From the NCBI GenBank assembly GCA_041690355.1, contig JAWLHK010000004.1, forward strand, positions 186,001 to 250,000: a stretch of DNA of 64,000 nucleotides. Reading direction: 5' to 3'. The notes under the pieces were generated by a model. It was not told where the DNA came from. It saw only the letters and a program-made list of their open reading frames with translations, and made no database searches. Positions 24,748 to 32,801 of the stretch are shown here, one piece after another. Both the position numbers and the translations under genes were made by a program. Origin of the DNA: JAWLHK01 sp041690355 [NCBI: bacterium] (GTDB taxonomy: Bacteria; J088; JAWLBW01). Numbering within the stretch: the first letter of the stretch is position 1; the number at the start of each line of letters is the position of its first letter.

Positions 24748-26208
24748 GTGAAAGGAAGTACCTTCGTCTGGGTCCTGTTCGCCGTCTGGGTTGCGGCCTG
24801 CGGTCCCGGCAAATCCAAGACCGACAAGGGTTCGTCGGGAACCTATCGGCCCCAGTCCATCTGCCCGCTCGGCACCGCCGACGAGCCCATCGCCCTCACC
24901 TCGGCCTACCGCACCGCCAACCATGACGGAGGCGACAGCGATCTGCATCTGGAGTGGGGGATCTCCCGTCAGACCCTCTACGTCTGCGGCGGAACGTGGA
25001 ATTTTCCGCTCTGGGTGACGAATACGTCGCAGCACAGCGCCGCCGAGCGCGTCTGGTTCACCGTCATCTTCTACCGCGGCAACGAATACGTCGAAGACTG
25101 GAGCATCGGGCCGATGGGGATCACCATTCCCGTCGGCGCCTCCCGTACCTTCGACTTTCAGGTCAGCTTGGACGACGCCTTCTCGTCGGCCCTCGATCGG
25201 GAGGTCGTCGCCTCGGTCATCATCCAGACCGACAACCCCAACTACAGCGATCCGGACGCCTTCTTCACCCGCACCTGGATGCGCCTGCTGACCGCCTCGG
25301 ACTGCAACGGCGATCCCGCTGCCGCGCAGCCGCCGCTGCAGGGGCTGGCGGTCCATTCGTTCACCTGCCAGGATCACACGGTGCTCCTGCAGACACATAC
25401 GTCGCTGATGGACGGCTGGCCGCACGCCGAGGTGATGGAAGGAGACATCTCGCTGAACGGCGACATCTATCAGGTCGGCAACTTTCTTTACCAGTCCATC
25501 CACATCGATGACATCGATTCGGCCTCCCCCGGGCGGGTCGACCTGCTGAGCACCGAAGAAGACCGCGTACGCTTCTACTTCCGCGAGCGGGTCGACTGCG
25601 CCTGGCTCCCCAAGACGCCTCCGGGGCAGGACCCGGGCGACGGAGATCCGCTGCCGCCGCCCGATCCGAACGACGATCCCGACGACTCGCCGCAGCCGCC
25701 CCAGCCGCGCCAGACGCGCATTGAAGAGTTCGCGGCGCTTTCGGCGTGCGGATTCGGGGGTGATCACTTCGTGCCGCCGCTGGCCGCGCCGGTTTCCGGG
25801 AAGGCGGCCACCGAGGTGCGACCCGATGGCAGCACGCTGCTGGTCTTCGAGCTGGCAAATCTGCCGGACCGCGACACCCTCCTCGGCGAAGCCTGGCTCG
25901 ACGACGCAAGCGAGGCCGTCTACCAGGTCTGGCTGACCCGGCGCGTGGGCGCGGGCGTGCTCTACGTCCCGATGGCCGTCGTGACGCCGCCCGCAGACGG
26001 CACGGCACGGGTACGGTTTGCAATCGATCCGGCGGCGCTCAAACCGGTTTCGAGCCGCACCGTCTGGCTGCAGGCCGAAGGCGAGTTCCGTCCCTATGAA
26101 GTCGGGCGCATGGCGCTCAAGGACTTCGACGCCGTCGTCGTCACGGTTCAGGACGCCGACCGCAACCTGGCGCCTTCAAACACCGCGATCGCCGGCGGAA
26201 GCCGCTGA
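24748..26208 (+). CDS. Lipoprotein with Pro-rich linker between two beta domains
   Basis: A 486-residue predicted lipoprotein (lipobox VAAC). The N-terminal half reads like a beta-sandwich (NFPLWVTNTSQHSAAERVW, then PVGASRTFDFQVSLDD, a CARDB/Ig-type pattern). An Asp/Pro linker (DPGDGDPLPPPDPNDDPDD) leads to a second small domain. The start is GTG 24748 because AAGGAG at 24737-24742 is ideally placed; an in-frame GTG at 24724 lacks one. Two strong terminators follow, so it is transcribed alone. No enzymatic motif is visible. Confidence 0.7.
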   Translation: MKGSTFVWVLFAVWVAACGPGKSKTDKGSSGTYRPQSICPLGTADEPIALTSAYRTANHDGGDSDLHLEWGISRQTLYVCGGTWNFPLWVTNTSQHSAAERVWFTVIFYRGNEYVEDWSIGPMGITIPVGASRTFDFQVSLDDAFSSALDREVVASVIIQTDNPNYSDPDAFFTRTWMRLLTASDCNGDPAAAQPPLQGLAVHSFTCQDHTVLLQTHTSLMDGWPHAEVMEGDISLNGDIYQVGNFLYQSIHIDDIDSASPGRVDLLSTEEDRVRFYFRERVDCAWLPKTPPGQDPGDGDPLPPPDPNDDPDDSPQPPQPRQTRIEEFAALSACGFGGDHFVPPLAAPVSGKAATEVRPDGSTLLVFELANLPDRDTLLGEAWLDDASEAVYQVWLTRRVGAGVLYVPMAVVTPPADGTARVRFAIDPAALKPVSSRTVWLQAEGEFRPYEVGRMALKDFDAVVVTVQDADRNLAPSNTAIAGGSR

Positions 26209-26212
26209 TCCT

Positions 26213-26247
26213 GCCGCCGCCGCTCCACCCGGGCGGCGGCCTTTTTT
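26213..26247 (+). terminator. Rho-independent terminator, first of a tandem pair
   Basis: GCCGCCGC (26213-26220) pairs with GCGGCGGC (26233-26240); a run of six T follows after one C. It sits five bases after the lipoprotein stop. Confidence 0.8.
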
Positions 26248-26253
26248 CGACCC

Positions 26254-26291
26254 CGCGCGGAGAGCTTCTCGAGAGCTCTCCGCGCGTTTTT
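26254..26291 (+). terminator. Rho-independent terminator, second of a tandem pair
   Basis: A perfect 13-pair stem (26254-26266 with 26274-26286) closes a 7-base loop and is followed by five T. Together with the hairpin just upstream it isolates the FadL gene from the preceding transcript. Confidence 0.88.
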
Positions 26292-26354
26292 CTTTGTCTT
26301 TGGAAACAGGGTTTTATCCCTCAAACTTCCCCTGCCGCTCCGGTGGGCGTCGCC

Positions 26355-26383
26355 TTGACACCCCCGAGAGGTTGCTTTACCCT
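26355..26383 (+). promoter_or_regulatory. Promoter of the FadL porin gene
   Basis: TTGACA (26355-26360) and TACCCT (26378-26383) are spaced 17 bases apart. Transcription would start near 26390, giving a leader of about 43 bases before ATG 26433. Confidence 0.7.
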
Positions 26384-26432
26384 TAGGTGTCTCAATCAAA
26401 CAGAAGTTTAATTCCCCATTTTCAGGTCCGAC

Positions 26433-28154
26433 ATGCGTAAGTCCGGCATCCTTCTTCTGCTTTCGCTCACCCTGGCGGCCGAGGCCCACGCCGATCAGTA
26501 CAGCCTCATCGGCTCGAGCGCCGAATCGGTGGCCCAGGGCGGGGCGCTCACCGCCGGTTCGGCCGGCGCCTCGGGCGCTTTCTACAACCCCGCAACGGTC
26601 GGCAAGAACAAGCTTCAGGAGTCGGAGTTCAGCTACATCTGGGCCAAGCCGGTGCTTTCGATCGACCGCGAGCGGCACTCCGAAACCGCCGAGTACATTC
26701 AGGCGGGCCCGATCCGCGACGAAGAAGATACCCGCTATGCCGAGAAGCTGTCGACCTACCACCTGATCCGCTATCAGAACCAGGTCAACAATCTGCAGGA
26801 AGACCGCGCCGAAAACGTGCCGCTCATCCGTGGCTTCAACATCGGCTTCGTCATGCCGCTTGCACGGCGCGACCGCGGTCCCAACGGTGAACTCGTACCC
26901 GCCCCCGCCTTTCTGAAGCGCCCGTTCACGCTCGGCGTGCTGGTCTACGTGCCCCAAGGTCCGATCCTGCGCCAGCGCGTCAACGCGCCTGAGACCCCGT
27001 ACTTCGTGGAGTTCGACGACCGCAGCCAGCGCCTGGTGGCCAACGCCGCCGTCAGCTACGACGTTCTTGAGAACCTGCGCCTGGGCGCCGGCGTTTCGAT
27101 GCTGGCCGACGTCAATGCAAGCCTTTCGGTGTTCGTACCCGTGCAGCTGCAGATTGAGAGCCTGATCTCCGAGATGGGCCTGCCTGCCGTCACGATTACA
27201 CCGCTGGCCGAAATTGAAATTCCGCCCGTGCTGGCTCCGACGGCAGGCCTGCAGTGGGAGCCGACCGAGTGGCTCTCCCTCGGCGCCAGCTACCGGCACC
27301 AGATCAAGACCGAAGTCAACGCCGATGCCAACATCTCGGTCTCGACGGGGCTGGCGCGGCCTACGGCAATCCCTGCAGAAATCCAGTCGAGCGCCGCTTT
27401 CACGCCGACACAGGTTGCGGGCGGCGCCCAGGTGAGCCTGCTCGACAAGCGGCTGCGCCTCTCGGCCGACGCGACCTGGTCCGAATGGTCAGAATACCGC
27501 CCGCCTGTGGCCGAGTTCCGCATCAGCAACATCCGCAGGCTCGTGAATGACATCATCGAAGGCAGCGGCGCAGAGCAATTCGCAGAGGAGCTGACCATCA
27601 ACTTTGAAGGCGTCGAAGTTCCGCTTGGCGACATCCTGGCTCTATTGCGAAAAGACGTGCCCAACAGCATTCATCAGTATTACGAGTTCGAAGGCTTTGA
27701 GGATACCGTCACACCCCGTTTCGGCGCCGCCTTCGACGTCAACGACAAGTGGACGCTCATGGCCGGGTATTACTATCGTCCGTCCATCATCAGCGACGAC
27801 GGACTCAAGATGACCCGCATCACGACGACCGACTTCGGGCTCGACGCACAGGGTAACCGCAACGTGGTCGTCGAGCGCGACGTCATCAATCACAACACCC
27901 TCGACAACGACCAGCACGGCTTCTCGCTCGGCACCAAGTTCCGCTGGGACAACATCACCTTCGGCGCGACCGCCCTGTTCATCGACCTGGTCGAGCAGAC
28001 CGTCGACAAGACCGCCGACGACGACCTGATCCCCGACGACGAAGCCGACTACAACGACGCGCCGGGCACGCAGACGACCCAGTGGGGCTATCCCGGTTAC
28101 ACCTACGGCGGCCACATCGTCGGCGGCATGGTGCAGCTCGGCTACGAATTCTGA
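26433..28154 (+). CDS. OmpP1/FadL-family outer-membrane transporter
   Basis: A 573-residue porin of the FadL family, which admits fatty acids and other hydrophobic molecules. The signal peptide ends near AHA; the mature N-terminus has the hatch-type sequence SLIGSSAESVAQGGAL and SGAFYNPATVGK, the NPA motif typical of FadL. Barrel strands run to the end, closing with QLGYEF, a C-terminal Phe. It is monocistronic between a promoter and a terminator. The acyl-CoA ligase at 35273 and acyl-CoA dehydrogenase at 52858 could use imported fatty acids, but nothing in the sequence links them. Confidence 0.88.
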   Translation: MRKSGILLLLSLTLAAEAHADQYSLIGSSAESVAQGGALTAGSAGASGAFYNPATVGKNKLQESEFSYIWAKPVLSIDRERHSETAEYIQAGPIRDEEDTRYAEKLSTYHLIRYQNQVNNLQEDRAENVPLIRGFNIGFVMPLARRDRGPNGELVPAPAFLKRPFTLGVLVYVPQGPILRQRVNAPETPYFVEFDDRSQRLVANAAVSYDVLENLRLGAGVSMLADVNASLSVFVPVQLQIESLISEMGLPAVTITPLAEIEIPPVLAPTAGLQWEPTEWLSLGASYRHQIKTEVNADANISVSTGLARPTAIPAEIQSSAAFTPTQVAGGAQVSLLDKRLRLSADATWSEWSEYRPPVAEFRISNIRRLVNDIIEGSGAEQFAEELTINFEGVEVPLGDILALLRKDVPNSIHQYYEFEGFEDTVTPRFGAAFDVNDKWTLMAGYYYRPSIISDDGLKMTRITTTDFGLDAQGNRNVVVERDVINHNTLDNDQHGFSLGTKFRWDNITFGATALFIDLVEQTVDKTADDDLIPDDEADYNDAPGTQTTQWGYPGYTYGGHIVGGMVQLGYEF

Positions 28155-28183
28155 GCGCAGCGTTTCAAGATTGCACGAAGAAG

Positions 28184-28209
28184 AGAGCGGGCGACCGCTC
28201 TTTTTTTTT
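28184..28209 (+). terminator. Rho-independent terminator after the FadL gene
   Basis: AGAGCGG (28184-28190) pairs with CCGCTCT (28195-28201) around the stable tetraloop GCGA, followed by a run of T to 28209. It also separates the plus-strand gene from the convergent glycosyltransferase operon. Confidence 0.9.
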
Positions 28210-28219
28210 AATGCGGAAC

Positions 28220-28912
28220 TCAGCGCACGTCGCCGTACCAGCGGGCGAGCCGCTGCGGAGAGACCCCCAACCGGTACAGGAGCGGAAAGACGTTGACCGC
28301 GATCGTAAAGGCAAGCGGACGCGCCAGAAAGCGCCGTCCCGAGACCTCGACGGTGGCCGGCACGGTCTGCACACGGCCCCAGGCCTTCATGCGCCGTGAA
28401 AACTCAAGATCCTCCATGAGCGGCTGGTCGGGAAAGCCGTCCATGGCGTCGAAGGTCTGGCGGCGCACGAAAATCGCCTGATCGCCGTAGGGCACCATGG
28501 TGTAGCGAGAACGCAGGTCGGCCAGAAACAGCAGCGGAGTCAGCCTGCTCGCCCCCGCGTCGCAGACCGTGCGGATGCGAAAGGCCCCGCCGACGACCGC
28601 CGGATCACGCAACGCGGCGCGCACGCGGGAGAAGGCGTCGGCGGGCAGCCGGCAGTCTGCATGCAGAAAGAGCAGAATCTCGCCGGTACTCTCTCGGGCG
28701 CCGAGGTTCATCTGGCGCGCCCGTCCCCGCCGGCCGGGGCCCGCATCGATGAGATTGACGGCGGGAAACTCGCGCACGCGGTCGGGCGTTCCATCGGTGC
28801 TTCCGCCATCGACGACGACCACCTCGTCGGCTGCGAGCGCGCGCAGCTCTTCGAGCCGCGAACCGATGCGCGCCGATTCGTTGAGCGTCGGGATGATGAC
28901 CGAGATCCGCAT
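28220..28912 (-). CDS. Family-2 glycosyltransferase, rSAM/selenodomain-associated type
   Basis: A 230-residue GT-A fold enzyme: MRISVIIPTLNESARI at the start, VVVDGGSTDGT as the nucleotide-sugar/metal region, LLFLHADCRLP with the acceptor-site Asp, and GAFRIRT. There is no large C-terminal extension. Short GT2 proteins of this kind (from memory, TIGR04283, transferase 2) accompany the arsenosugar radical SAM enzyme ArsS. The substrate is not determined by sequence; transfer to or from a modified ribose is an inference. It is the last gene of a four-gene operon and starts six bases after the TVP38 stop. Confidence 0.82.
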   Translation of the reverse strand: MRISVIIPTLNESARIGSRLEELRALAADEVVVVDGGSTDGTPDRVREFPAVNLIDAGPGRRGRARQMNLGARESTGEILLFLHADCRLPADAFSRVRAALRDPAVVGGAFRIRTVCDAGASRLTPLLFLADLRSRYTMVPYGDQAIFVRRQTFDAMDGFPDQPLMEDLEFSRRMKAWGRVQTVPATVEVSGRRFLARPLAFTIAVNVFPLLYRLGVSPQRLARWYGDVR

Positions 28913-28918
28913 GGGGGC

Positions 28919-29650
28919 CTATTCGACGGGGGCGCCGGGAACGGCGTCCCGCGCAGGCATGTCCGCGCGCAGCCGGCGTTCGAGCGCCCGCCGTGCCGCG
29001 CGCGCGAGAAGCCCCGTGGCCGCAAGCGTCGCGACGAGACCGCCCCAGAACAGAATCCGGCTCGCCGCGCCGCCGTCGGGCCGATCGGCAAGCAGGCGGG
29101 CCACGTCGGTCACGAGCGAGCCGAGGTAGATGTAAAGGAACGTTCCGGGGAGCATGCCCACGAACGAAGCCAGCACGTAGGCGCCGGTGCGCATGGGGGT
29201 CAGGGCCACGGCGTAGTTGAGCAGGTTGAAGGGAACGAGCGGGCTCAGCCGCAACAGCAGCAGAATGCGAAAGCCGTCGGCGCGAATGGCGTCTTCGATG
29301 GCGCCGAGCAGGGGCCGGCTCGCCACGCGCGCCGCAAGCCGCCGGCTCCCCAGTGCGCGGCCGATCAGAAACGCGCACGTTGCGGCAAGCACGCTCACGG
29401 GCGAAACGAGCAGCACGCCGTAACCCAGACCCCAGACGAAGCCGGCCCCCAGGGTCAGGATCGAGGCCGGCAGCAGGAGCACGGTGCTCGCCACGTACAC
29501 GAGGGCGAAGACGAGAACCCCCGCGGGCCCCGCCCCGCGAATCCAATCGACAAGGGCGAGAAGCGATTCGCCCACCGGCAGCAGCCGCGATGCGGCGACG
29601 ACGGCCACGGCCGCCGCAGCCAGAAGTCCGATGCGCAATGCGCGGCTCAT
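28919..29650 (-). CDS. TVP38/TMEM64 (DedA-like) membrane protein
   Basis: A 243-residue integral membrane protein with about six hydrophobic segments. The SNARE-associated/TVP38 domain is seen in LPASILTLGAGFVWGLGYG and FRILLLLRLSPLVPFNLLNY, the two re-entrant motifs, and GMLPGTFLYIYLGS. Family members are implicated in lipid scrambling or transport of small charged solutes. Members also occur beside arsM/arsS genes in cyanobacteria, where export or lipid attachment of arsenosugars has been suggested. The start overlaps the fusion gene stop by four bases. Confidence 0.85.
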   Translation of the reverse strand: MSRALRIGLLAAAAVAVVAASRLLPVGESLLALVDWIRGAGPAGVLVFALVYVASTVLLLPASILTLGAGFVWGLGYGVLLVSPVSVLAATCAFLIGRALGSRRLAARVASRPLLGAIEDAIRADGFRILLLLRLSPLVPFNLLNYAVALTPMRTGAYVLASFVGMLPGTFLYIYLGSLVTDVARLLADRPDGGAASRILFWGGLVATLAATGLLARAARRALERRLRADMPARDAVPGAPVE

Positions 29651-30927
29651 GCGGCCTGCGCCGCTTGCAGCCGGCGGTGCAGGATCGCCTGGAGGCGAAT
29701 CCGGCCGGCCGTATCGATGAGGGGCGGCTGGGTCATGAGCGCCACGTCGAGGTTTCTGCGGCAGGCGCAGGGGGCTGCCGGAGCGACATGCTCGGCCACA
29801 TGCGTGACGATGCGCCGGCCCTTGTCGACGTTCGCGCGAAGCACGGTCATGATGTCGTCGACATTCGCTTCGCGGGTCGCCGGGCGCCAGCAGTCATAAT
29901 CGGTCGGCAGCGCCAGGGTGGCATAGCAGATCTCGGCCTCACGGGCGAGCCGGGCCTCGGGATGGTTCGTCATGCCTACCAGATCGGCCCCCCACTGGCG
30001 GAACAGGTCGGATTCGGCGCGGGTAGAAAACTGCGGTCCCTCGATACAGACGTAGGTCCCCGCGGCGTGTACGCGGCCCGGTTCGGTCCGGGCCCCGTCG
30101 GCGATACTGTCGGCAAGATGGCCGCAGACGGGCTCGGCGAGGCTGCAGTGCGCGACCACCCCCGAACCGAAGAAGGTCGCCGGCCGGCTCACGGTGCGGT
30201 CGATGAACTGCCGCGGGGTGACGATGTCGCCGGGGGCGATCTCTTCGCGCAACGAGCCCACGGCCGAAATCGAAATGACCCGCGTGACCCCCAGGCGCTT
30301 GAAGCCGTAGAAGTTGGCGCGGGAGTTGACCTCGTAGGGGAGCAGGCGGTGCCCCCGGCCGTGCCGCGCGAGAAAGACGACCCGCCGGCCGTGCAGACGC
30401 CCGACGAGATAGGCGTCAGAGGGGCGCCCGAACGGGGTGTCGACGTGAATCTGCGTTACCGCTTCGAGACCCGGCAGATCGTAGAAGCCCGATCCGCCCA
30501 GAAAACCGAGCGCGGGCTCGGGAGCGAATTCCGCCGACAGCGCGTCGATCCGTTCCACCAGGGCATCGCGCACCGACTGGAAAGCCGGAAACGACTCCGG
30601 CCCCGGCACGCGCGCCGGATCGGCGAACCCCCAGTGCCGGACGGCGACGCCCGGCAGGGAGGGGCAGGCCGCCGCCGCCTCGTCGCAGAGCGTGATCACG
30701 AGCCCGACCTGATCGAGGGGAATGTCGTTCAGGTGCTTCGAGTCATAGTCGGAGATGTCGACATCGACTTCGGCGAGGGCCTGCACGGCGCGCGGATCGA
30801 GCCCGCGGGGCCGGGTGCCGGCGCTCCACACCGGAATGTCGGGCGCGAGAAACCGCCGCGCTATCCCTTCGGCCATCTGGCTGCGGGCGGCGTTGGCAGT
30901 GCAGAGAAAGAGAACACCTTTGCGCAT
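29647..30927 (-). CDS. Arsenate reductase / methylthioadenosine phosphorylase fusion
   Basis: A 426-residue fusion. Residues 1-132 are a thioredoxin-coupled arsenate reductase: P-loop CTANAARS with Cys9, then Cys81 and Cys88 in TLCDEAAAACPSLP, and HWGFADP with Asp103. The cysteine spacings (72 and 7) equal those of plasmid pI258 ArsC (Cys10/82/89), so the redox relay is complete. Residues 139-405 are a phosphorylase of the MTAP family: GFLGGSGFYD, ARHGRGHRLLPYEVNSRAN, SAVGSLREEI, YVCIEGPQFSTRAES and TDYDCW (342-347). The two Asp of the last motif are the adenine-selective form. It would reduce arsenate and, separately, split adenine from 5'-modified 5'-deoxyadenosines. The window's trxB could support the first half. 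Confidence 0.88.
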   Translation of the reverse strand: MRKGVLFLCTANAARSQMAEGIARRFLAPDIPVWSAGTRPRGLDPRAVQALAEVDVDISDYDSKHLNDIPLDQVGLVITLCDEAAAACPSLPGVAVRHWGFADPARVPGPESFPAFQSVRDALVERIDALSAEFAPEPALGFLGGSGFYDLPGLEAVTQIHVDTPFGRPSDAYLVGRLHGRRVVFLARHGRGHRLLPYEVNSRANFYGFKRLGVTRVISISAVGSLREEIAPGDIVTPRQFIDRTVSRPATFFGSGVVAHCSLAEPVCGHLADSIADGARTEPGRVHAAGTYVCIEGPQFSTRAESDLFRQWGADLVGMTNHPEARLAREAEICYATLALPTDYDCWRPATREANVDDIMTVLRANVDKGRRIVTHVAEHVAPAAPCACRRNLDVALMTQPPLIDTAGRIRLQAILHRRLQAAQAA

Positions 30928-30936
30928 GGGAGAACC

Positions 30937-31755
30937 TCAAGGGCGGTGCCGCTCGTTGAGCGACCAGTCGTAATCCAGAAATCGTACGGTCAGTTCGGGT
31001 TCGGTAACTCGCGAAGCGGCGTCCGAAGATAGATGGCGGACGACGAAGGCCGACACCGAGCCGTCCGAACGTTCAAAGTCGTCGGCAAACCACTTGAAAA
31101 TCGCCGACAGATGCAGCGTGTGGGTCTGCTCATCGTAGCGGCTCCCCTTCGCGGCGGCGAGGTAGCGCCGGGTCGCGGTGTCGAGACGGGTGTCGAGCGT
31201 ATCCCCCCGCCAGGCCTCGCCCGACAGATCGGGGCAGCCGACGGCGGCGCAGACGAGCGCGAAGTGGATGCGCGGTTCCCGGTAGCGTTTGCGCAGAATC
31301 CGATGCTCGATGTGATCGAGGCTGAACTCCGCGTCGCCGTTATCTACAAGGCGCGAACGGATGAAGTCGCGCCGGAACGCGGCGTGCGGCAGCCAGCCGA
31401 TCACGCGGATGCTCGCAATCGGATATTCGGCCACGACGAGCGCGACGGTGGCGGCATTGTACAGGTTGATCCAGTAGGCGATCTGCTCAGGCTCGCTCCA
31501 CGTCGCATACGCATCAGGACAGGCGGCGCCGAGGGCCGCCAGATAGCCCTCGAGGCGGGCGCGTGCCTCCGCGTCGGCGTGGAGGCGTCGATAGTCGACG
31601 CGCCCGTCGGCTACGAACTCGCCGAGAAAGGCCGTCCAGGCGGCATGGCTGTGGTCGAAGGGCGCGCACGTCTCTTCTACGGCAGCTGCGGCCGGGGCCG
31701 GCGCGGTCACGGCGGAAATGCACGGGAACAGCAGGAGTAGAAGACGGGCGCGCAT
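30937..31755 (-). CDS. Exported DUF547 protein, first gene of the arsenic-related operon
   Basis: A 272-residue protein with a signal peptide (cleavage in APAAAAVEE) and a DUF547 domain across most of the rest: EQIAYWINLYNAATVALVV, FSLDHIEHRILRKRYREPR, HFALVCAAVGCPDLS and RRYL. DUF547 has no assigned biochemical role; its conserved Asn/Cys/His features suggest an enzyme. Members are often found near rSAM/selenodomain gene sets. Nine bases separate it from the fusion gene. A -10-like TATCAT lies eight bases upstream of the ATG and no Shine-Dalgarno is seen, so the mRNA may be nearly leaderless. Confidence 0.82.
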   Translation of the reverse strand: MRARLLLLLFPCISAVTAPAPAAAAVEETCAPFDHSHAAWTAFLGEFVADGRVDYRRLHADAEARARLEGYLAALGAACPDAYATWSEPEQIAYWINLYNAATVALVVAEYPIASIRVIGWLPHAAFRRDFIRSRLVDNGDAEFSLDHIEHRILRKRYREPRIHFALVCAAVGCPDLSGEAWRGDTLDTRLDTATRRYLAAAKGSRYDEQTHTLHLSAIFKWFADDFERSDGSVSAFVVRHLSSDAASRVTEPELTVRFLDYDWSLNERHRP

Positions 31756-31766
31756 GTCTGGACATG
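31753..31766. promoter_or_regulatory. Inverted repeat over the start codon and -10 of the DUF547 operon
   Basis: CATGTC (31753-31758) and GACATG (31761-31766) form a perfect dyad with a 2-base spacer. It includes the ATG of the DUF547 gene and overlaps the TATCAT box at 31764-31769. That location suits an operator, but it does not resemble the ArsR operators I know. Confidence 0.4.
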
Positions 31767-31793
31767 ATAACGGGTTTGCGCCCCCCCTGTCGC
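31764..31793 (-). promoter_or_regulatory. Candidate promoter of the arsenic-related operon
   Basis: On the minus strand GCGACA (plus 31788-31793) and TATCAT (plus 31764-31769) are spaced 18 bases apart; four of six -35 and five of six -10 positions match consensus. Transcription would begin near 31757, at or beside the start codon. Confidence 0.45.
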
Positions 31794-31874
31794 GAAACCT
31801 GCGCCCCGTTCGGCTCTGCTTGCTTCCGGCAGAGCGGAACCCCGGGCGGCGATGCGTTACACTGTTCTGTCACC

Positions 31875-32801
31875 ATGGCCGATCCGCAACCGACATCCGC
31901 TTCGCCGGAGGCATCCCGGGAACGCACGCGGGAGATCCGCGCGTTTCTCGTCTGGACCTTCGCCCTCAGCTGGAGCCTGGCGCTCGGCTTCAGGCTGGCC
32001 GGCGGCGAGTGGCAGGGGACGGCTTCTTATGTGGTCGCCATCGTCTACATGTACATGCCCGCGCTTGCGGCCGTCATCGTCGCACGCTTCCACGCGCGCA
32101 AGCCGATCGGCAGCGACCTTGGCGTCCGGTTGCGCCCCAACCGCTGGTTCGCCGTCGCCGCCGTGCTCCCGCTGCTGCTTGCCGTGGCGACCCTCGGCGC
32201 GGGCCTGCTGGTTCCCGGCGTGCGCTTCGATCCGCTCATGACCGACCTGATCGAGCGGCTCGCCGCGCTGGCCCCGGGCGTGAGCCCCGAGGCGATTCGC
32301 GAGCAGATGGACGTACTGCCCGTGCATCCTTACTGGCTGGCCATCCCCCAGGCGCTCATCGCGGGCGCGACGATCAACGCCCTCGTCGCCTTCGGCGAAG
32401 AGCTGGGGTGGCGCGGGTTTCTCTACACGCGCACGATTCACCTCGGCTTCTGGAAGAGTTCTGCGCTCATCGGCCTCATCTGGGGCGTCTGGCACGCGCC
32501 GATCATCCTGCAAGGGCACAACTATCCCGACCACCCGGTGGCGGGCGTGTTCCTGATGACGCTCTGGACACTCCTGCTGGCGCCGCTCTTCCAGTGGATC
32601 CGCCTGCGATCGCAGAGCGTGGTCGCCGCCGCCATCCTGCACGGGGCGCTCAACGCCTCGGCGGGCTTGGCCGTCATGGTGCTCAGCGGGGGCAACGATC
32701 TGACGATCGGCCTGACCGGTGCAGCCGGAATGGCCGTTCTGCTCGTCGCGAATCTGGTGCTCGCCCTGGCCCCCGCGCGGCAGAAGGAGCCGGCGCCATG
32801 A
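31875..32801 (+). CDS. CPBP-family intramembrane metalloprotease
   Basis: A 308-residue integral membrane protein with about eight hydrophobic segments. It carries the three CPBP (Abi/CAAX-prenyl protease-like) motifs: GEELGWRGFL with the Glu pair, WGVWHAP with His, and HGALNAS with the second His, which together bind zinc inside the membrane. Substrates of bacterial members are mostly unknown. ATG 31875 has no Shine-Dalgarno; a TACACT box lies at 31858-31863. The stop overlaps the SDR start (ATGA), so CPBP, SDR and TetR form one unit. Confidence 0.88.
   Translation: MADPQPTSASPEASRERTREIRAFLVWTFALSWSLALGFRLAGGEWQGTASYVVAIVYMYMPALAAVIVARFHARKPIGSDLGVRLRPNRWFAVAAVLPLLLAVATLGAGLLVPGVRFDPLMTDLIERLAALAPGVSPEAIREQMDVLPVHPYWLAIPQALIAGATINALVAFGEELGWRGFLYTRTIHLGFWKSSALIGLIWGVWHAPIILQGHNYPDHPVAGVFLMTLWTLLLAPLFQWIRLRSQSVVAAAILHGALNASAGLAVMVLSGGNDLTIGLTGAAGMAVLLVANLVLALAPARQKEPAP

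Noticed and set aside
29647-30927. Fusion gene as ordinary low-molecular-weight tyrosine phosphatase plus sulfur-salvage phosphorylase
   Set aside because: The first domain has the three redox cysteines and HWGFADP of thioredoxin-type arsenate reductases, not the CxGNxCRS...DP pattern of tyrosine phosphatases; no methionine-salvage gene is nearby.
29353-31032. A plus-strand open frame of 559 codons opposite the ArsC-MTAP fusion
   Set aside because: Antisense shadow; no ribosome binding site or recognisable domain, whereas the minus-strand fusion has complete motifs.
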